Source: Anaerosporomusa subterranea
GTDB lineage: Bacteria > Bacillota > Negativicutes > Sporomusales > Acetonemataceae
Length of the DNA: 64,000 nt
Direction of reading: 5' to 3'
Assembly (NCBI RefSeq): GCF_001611555.1
Contig: NZ_LSGP01000023.1
Span: forward strand, 1-64,000
Position 1 is the stretch's first letter. Each line of letters opens with the position of its first letter. A program made the translations under genes and the position numbers. A model generated the notes under the pieces. It had not been told where the DNA came from and ran no database searches. It saw nothing but the letters and a program-made list of their open reading frames with translations. Positions 62,078-64,000 of the stretch are shown here, one piece after another.

Positions 62078-62593
62078 TTACAAGAACAATATATCTTGTT
62101 CTTGCAGTTCTTTTTCAATTCTGGTAAGCACTTTTTGCGACGGGACTTCAACAGTATGCAGATGTACTCCTCCGGTTATAGCTGATAATGGCTCTGCACC
62201 GCTATTCTTTAAGTTATGCAAGAACTCAGCGATGTCACGTCGTGAAGCAAGCATGAGATTGGCCTTCAATTCACCATATATGGGATGTTCGACAATCACA
62301 TCAAGAACTTTACCGCCGTTATCAACAATAATTTCTAGTTCATCTGTTAGCTTATCCCAGCCATGATGGCAGGCTATTTTAGCCGTTTTGACAGACTGCG
62401 ACTTTGCAGTAGGCAACAAGTACCCTTGGGGAGTAGCGTATATTTCAACCCCGGCAGCCCGCAGTATGGCGATATCGCCAACAATAACCTGACGGCTTAC
62501 GCCAAGTTCCTGCGCTAAAGCTGATCCTGTCACCGGAGTGCCGGCCTTTTTGAGCTTATCCACCAATTGATTCCGCCGTTCTTTAGCATCCAT
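62078..62593 (-). CDS. niaR: NiaR, niacin-responsive repressor (HTH_11 + 3H domain)
   Basis: 171 residues from the ATG at 62593 (GAGGTG nine bases away). The N-terminal winged helix reads GSALAQELGVSRQVIVGDIAILR, and the C-terminal 3H domain has the three conserved histidines in IACHHGWDKL, VIVEHPIYGEL and GGVHLHTVE, known in the family to bind a metal ion. It represses NAD synthesis and niacin uptake genes when niacin is plentiful. It lies upstream of nadA on the same strand, with the operator between. Confidence 0.93.
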   Translation of the reverse strand: MDAKERRNQLVDKLKKAGTPVTGSALAQELGVSRQVIVGDIAILRAAGVEIYATPQGYLLPTAKSQSVKTAKIACHHGWDKLTDELEIIVDNGGKVLDVIVEHPIYGELKANLMLASRRDIAEFLHNLKNSGAEPLSAITGGVHLHTVEVPSQKVLTRIEKELQEQDILFL

Positions 62594-62639
62594 TCCGCAC
62601 ACCTCACAATTGCAATACTTCGTAGTAAAACCGCTACGG

Positions 62640-62790
62640 CGGTCTTTGAGAAACGGGGAACGGGAAACGTATAGCGCAAAGCACGCGAAGAATCGAAGAG
62701 CGCGAAGGAACTTGCTATAGTAAAAATATCGCTTTGCGACGCTTGCGCTCTTTGCGGGCTTCGCGCTACGTAACCTCGCCCTCTGCGCAT
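62640..62790. repeat. Intergenic region rich in GCGAAG/GCGCAAAG repeats
   Basis: Between niaR and the cobalamin adenosyltransferase gene the DNA holds several copies of GCGAAG and GCGCAAAG (62670-62712) and their complements (62730-62770: CGCTTTGCG, CGCTCTTTGCG, CTTCGCGCTACG), so it can fold into a long imperfect hairpin. No protein-coding look; nature unknown. Confidence 0.55.
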
Positions 62791-62823
62791 ACGTATACTC
62801 TCTGATACACGTTTAAGAAAAAA

Positions 62824-62875
62824 ACACCTCCACCGGTGTACTGGCATCAATACCATTATACACACGGTGAAGGTG
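62824..62875. repeat. Small inverted-repeat element, second copy
   Basis: CACCTCCACCGGTGTA...CACACGGTGAAGGTG, sharing CACCTCCACC-GTGTA-TGGCATCAA-CCAT with the element at 52532-52580. It lies just after the stop of the adenosyltransferase gene and may act as its terminator. Confidence 0.65.
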
Positions 62876-62896
62876 ATTAGCTACTCTTTCACTGAG

Positions 62897-63427
62897 TCAC
62901 TCTGCGTTGACTAGTTCCTGTTTGTCTTCCAGATAACGCGCGAAGCTATACAGCAAGTCAGACAGTCGATTAACATATTTAATAACATAGGGATTTATCG
63001 GTTCAATCTCATCAAGTGCGATCATGGCTCGTTCTGCTCGCCGACACACAGTGCGCGCCATATGCAAAGCACCGGAAGCTTGACTGCTGCCTGGTACGAT
63101 AAATTTAGCAACAGGATTTAGCTTTTTGACATATTCATCAATCCAAACCTCAAATCGCTGTATTTCGTCATCGCCCAAGTGTGATGGATACGATTGGCCT
63201 GAGGGATCTGCCAACTCGGCTGCAACCTTAAACAATTCCTTTTGCACTGTATGAATTCTCTCAAAGATTTCTGCATCATTGACAAAATGCTTAGCAAAAC
63301 CCAACACAGAATTTAACTCGTCAATTGTTCCATAGCTATCAACTCGGATGCTATTTTTACGAACCCGGCTGCCATCCAATAGACTGGTAGTTCCTTTATC
63401 ACCGGTCCGTGTGTATATCATTGCCAT
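62897..63427 (-). CDS. pduO: Cob(I)alamin adenosyltransferase, PduO type
   Basis: 176 residues. The ATP-binding N-terminus MIYTRTGDKGTTSLLDGSRV, VDSYGTIDELNSVLGFAK, IVPGSSQASGALHMARTVCRRAER and the C-terminal YVNRLSDLLYSFARYL are PduO-family signatures. It makes adenosylcobalamin, needed for B12-dependent mutases or dehydratases. A perfect Fur-type box lies 48 bases upstream of the start. Single gene. Confidence 0.95.
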   Translation of the reverse strand: MAMIYTRTGDKGTTSLLDGSRVRKNSIRVDSYGTIDELNSVLGFAKHFVNDAEIFERIHTVQKELFKVAAELADPSGQSYPSHLGDDEIQRFEVWIDEYVKKLNPVAKFIVPGSSQASGALHMARTVCRRAERAMIALDEIEPINPYVIKYVNRLSDLLYSFARYLEDKQELVNAE

Positions 63428-63474
63428 AGTAAATCACTCCTCAACACGTTTTTTATAGTTATTCGATTATCTAC

Positions 63475-63489
63475 TGATAATTATTATCA
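63475..63489 (-). promoter_or_regulatory. Fur-family operator (7-1-7 box)
   Basis: TGATAATTATTATCA, which fits exactly the 7-1-7 pattern TGATAATNATTATCA described for Bacillus Fur (and close to PerR and Zur boxes). It is upstream of the cobalamin adenosyltransferase gene and 110 bases from the stop of the next gene. Confidence 0.75.
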
Positions 63490-63536
63490 ATTAAATTTTA
63501 ACATTGATTTATTATGGTGTCAAATGCATAAAAAAA

Positions 63537-63578
63537 GACTTGCTTCAGGTGGAGTTAGAACTCCATCTGAAGCAAGTC
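63537..63578 (-). terminator. Terminator of the iron-sulfur protein gene
   Basis: A long stem, GACTTGCTTCAG and GGAGTT with complements, one mismatch, followed by TTTTTTTATG on the minus strand. Confidence 0.9.
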
Positions 63579-63599
63579 GCACTTATCCAGGGACCTTGT

Positions 63600-64000
63600 T
63601 CAATCTTCTCTAATTGTACCGTCTGTACCAATTATCACCACACGCCAAGGAATCATCTTGCGACTATTTACCAGCGCCTCTTTAACCGCATTGACTATGC
63701 CGCCGCAGCAAGGCACTTCCATACGAACCACAGTGACGCTTTTAATCTCATGCGACTGCAGTATCTCTGTTAACTTGGATGCATAATTCATATCATCAAG
63801 CTTTGGACAGCCAATAACAGTAATCCGGTTATGCATAAAATCGGCATGCATATTTGCGTAAGCGTAAGCCGCGCAGTCAGCCGCCACCAAGAGGTGGGCA
63901 TTGTCAAAGTAAGCCGCGTTTGCCGGCACAAGTTGCAATTGACATGGCCACTGTCTCAATTCTGATGGATAGTCGTCTTTGCCCTTGCTTTGATTATTCT
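63600..64000 (-). CDS. C-terminal part of a 4Fe-4S ferredoxin-type protein (truncated by window edge)
   Basis: The frame is open to the window edge: 133 codons, ending NNQSKGKDDYPSELRQWPCQ at the visible start, then PANAAYFDNAHLLVAADCAA, HNRITVIGCPKLDDMNYASK and RMEVPCCGGIVNAVKEAL. Anaerobe proteins with this end have a ferredoxin 4Fe-4S pair and cysteine clusters in the missing N-terminal part. An internal TTG at 63959 is not the true start. It probably acts in electron transfer or metal handling. Confidence 0.82.
   Translation of the reverse strand, partial: NNQSKGKDDYPSELRQWPCQLQLVPANAAYFDNAHLLVAADCAAYAYANMHADFMHNRITVIGCPKLDDMNYASKLTEILQSHEIKSVTVVRMEVPCCGGIVNAVKEALVNSRKMIPWRVVIIGTDGTIRED

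Noticed and set aside
1-64000. CRISPR array, intact insertion sequence, prophage or tRNA genes
   Set aside because: No regularly spaced repeats, no complete transposase or phage genes, and no tRNA-like arm sequences were seen.

Overview
The window looks like chromosomal DNA of a diderm, endospore-lineage Firmicute of the Negativicutes type (Sporomusaceae-like). This is an inference. It rests on strong AGGAGG ribosome sites with many GTG and TTG starts, a small outer-membrane beta-barrel protein ending in Phe (33257-33796) beside Firmicute-type regulation (a 7-1-7 Fur box, a NiaR-controlled nadABC operon, a c-di-GMP-I riboswitch), CheX/CheY-CheX proteins, PucR and CarD regulators, and tripartite tricarboxylate transporters.

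Layout. 1-18 kb: organic-acid and dehydroquinate catabolism. A minus-strand operon (dehydrogenase, type II dehydroquinase, VOC protein, PanE-like reductase, MaoC hydratase, CoA-transferase) faces a LysR gene. It is followed by an HMG-CoA lyase-like gene, a LacI regulator, an MFS carrier, a decayed second copy of the lyase, and a TctA-TctB-TctC-TctC / aldo-keto reductase / TIM-barrel / type I dehydroquinase operon facing a second LysR gene. 19-33 kb: an aromatic-acid exporter-like protein, an aldo-keto reductase, CarD, an AEC carrier, a glucarate operon (gntR-gudD-tctC) with a near-consensus promoter and palindromic operator, a PocR-GAF-GGDEF-HD-GYP signalling protein, MsrA and an acyl-CoA synthetase. 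33-44 kb: the outer-membrane protein and an accessory catabolic cluster: two alpha/beta hydrolases (one lacking its nucleophile), a cycloisomerase-like enolase-superfamily enzyme, a soluble chemoreceptor, an MFS carrier, a CaiB-type CoA-transferase, and a thiolase overlapping an HMG-CoA-synthase-like protein fused to a DUF35 domain. 45-54 kb: PucR, three more carboxylate carriers (OFA-type MFS, AtoE, GntP), and much genetic debris: truncated copies of the CaiB, hydrolase, chemoreceptor and outer-membrane genes, a transposase remnant, and a degenerate piece of the 3' end of 16S rRNA. 54-64 kb: housekeeping and signalling: a beta-lactamase-fold hydrolase, a flavin-binding protein, CheX plus CheY-CheX under a c-di-GMP riboswitch, nadABC-niaR, cobalamin adenosyltransferase, and the end of an iron-sulfur protein.

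Working together, the metabolic genes read as uptake (TTT, MFS, OFA, AtoE, GntP), activation by CoA transfer, hydration and C-C cleavage of carboxylic acids, each module with its own regulator. The most unusual items are the thiolase/HMGS-DUF35 pair whose synthase half seems to lack two of the three usual catalytic residues, the many half-deleted paralogue remnants, the 16S relic, and a two-copy structured repeat with compensatory base changes.
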